The position numbers and the translations under genes were made by a program. DNA of 5,185 nt from assembly GCA_025357775.1 (NCBI GenBank), contig JANXOQ010000026.1:1-5185 (forward strand), in the 5' to 3' direction. Of this stretch, positions 5,153-5,185 are shown piece by piece. This stretch comes from Ferruginibacter sp. Its GTDB lineage: Bacteria > Bacteroidota > Bacteroidia > Chitinophagales > Chitinophagaceae. The first letter of the stretch is position 1. The number at the start of each line of letters is the position of its first letter. The notes below the pieces were generated by a model that was not told the DNA's origin, ran no database searches, and saw nothing but the letters and a program-made list of their open reading frames with translations.

Positions 5153-5185
5153 TACAACTTTATATTTTCAATCAGCAACGGTTAC

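Noticed and set aside
1..5185. CRISPR array, tRNA or rRNA genes
   Set aside because: No regularly spaced identical repeats, no cloverleaf with a TTCRANY-like arm, and no ribosomal RNA sequence were recognised on either strand.

Overview
The window comes from an AT-rich bacterial chromosome, almost certainly Bacteroidota (a Chitinophagales/Sphingobacteriales-type lineage is my best guess). Evidence: a type I-beta DAHP synthase with a C-terminal chorismate mutase domain, promoters resembling the Bacteroidota -7 consensus TAnnTTTG, A-rich leaders without clear Shine-Dalgarno sequences, and a lipoprotein signal with acidic residues right after the lipidated cysteine. All five genes are on the + strand.

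Layout. 1-84: intrinsic terminator of a gene lying off the left edge. 137-445: small Ala/Lys-rich lipoprotein with its own promoter and a strong terminator (483-517). 525-4179: aromatic amino acid block. It holds a DAHP synthase/chorismate mutase fusion (598-1680), a 202-bp non-coding gap with attenuator-like alternative pairings, aroB starting at TTG (1883-2911), and aroA (2911-4179), which shares one base with the end of aroB. Together these provide steps 1, 2 and 6 of the shikimate pathway plus the first step from chorismate to prephenate. The remaining shikimate enzymes, prephenate dehydratase and prephenate dehydrogenase are not in the window.

4180-5185: accessory region. A two-gene toxin-antitoxin-like module (small unrecognised antitoxin candidate 4398-4628; PIN-domain toxin 4609-5028; 20-nt overlap) lies between related flanking repeats. 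Both flanks contain a GTTAGG...ACCTAAC inverted pair, and a 19-bp direct repeat (15/19 identical) occurs at 4351-4369 and 5039-5057. This looks like a mobile cassette inserted behind a housekeeping operon. The repeat cores match the general RYYYAAC/GTTRRRY form of integron sites, but the geometry is not that of a normal attC and no integrase is present. This cassette-like unit, and the potentially pseudoknotted structure at its right edge, are the most interesting things here. The rest is ordinary metabolism. The last 33 bases hold nothing I can identify.
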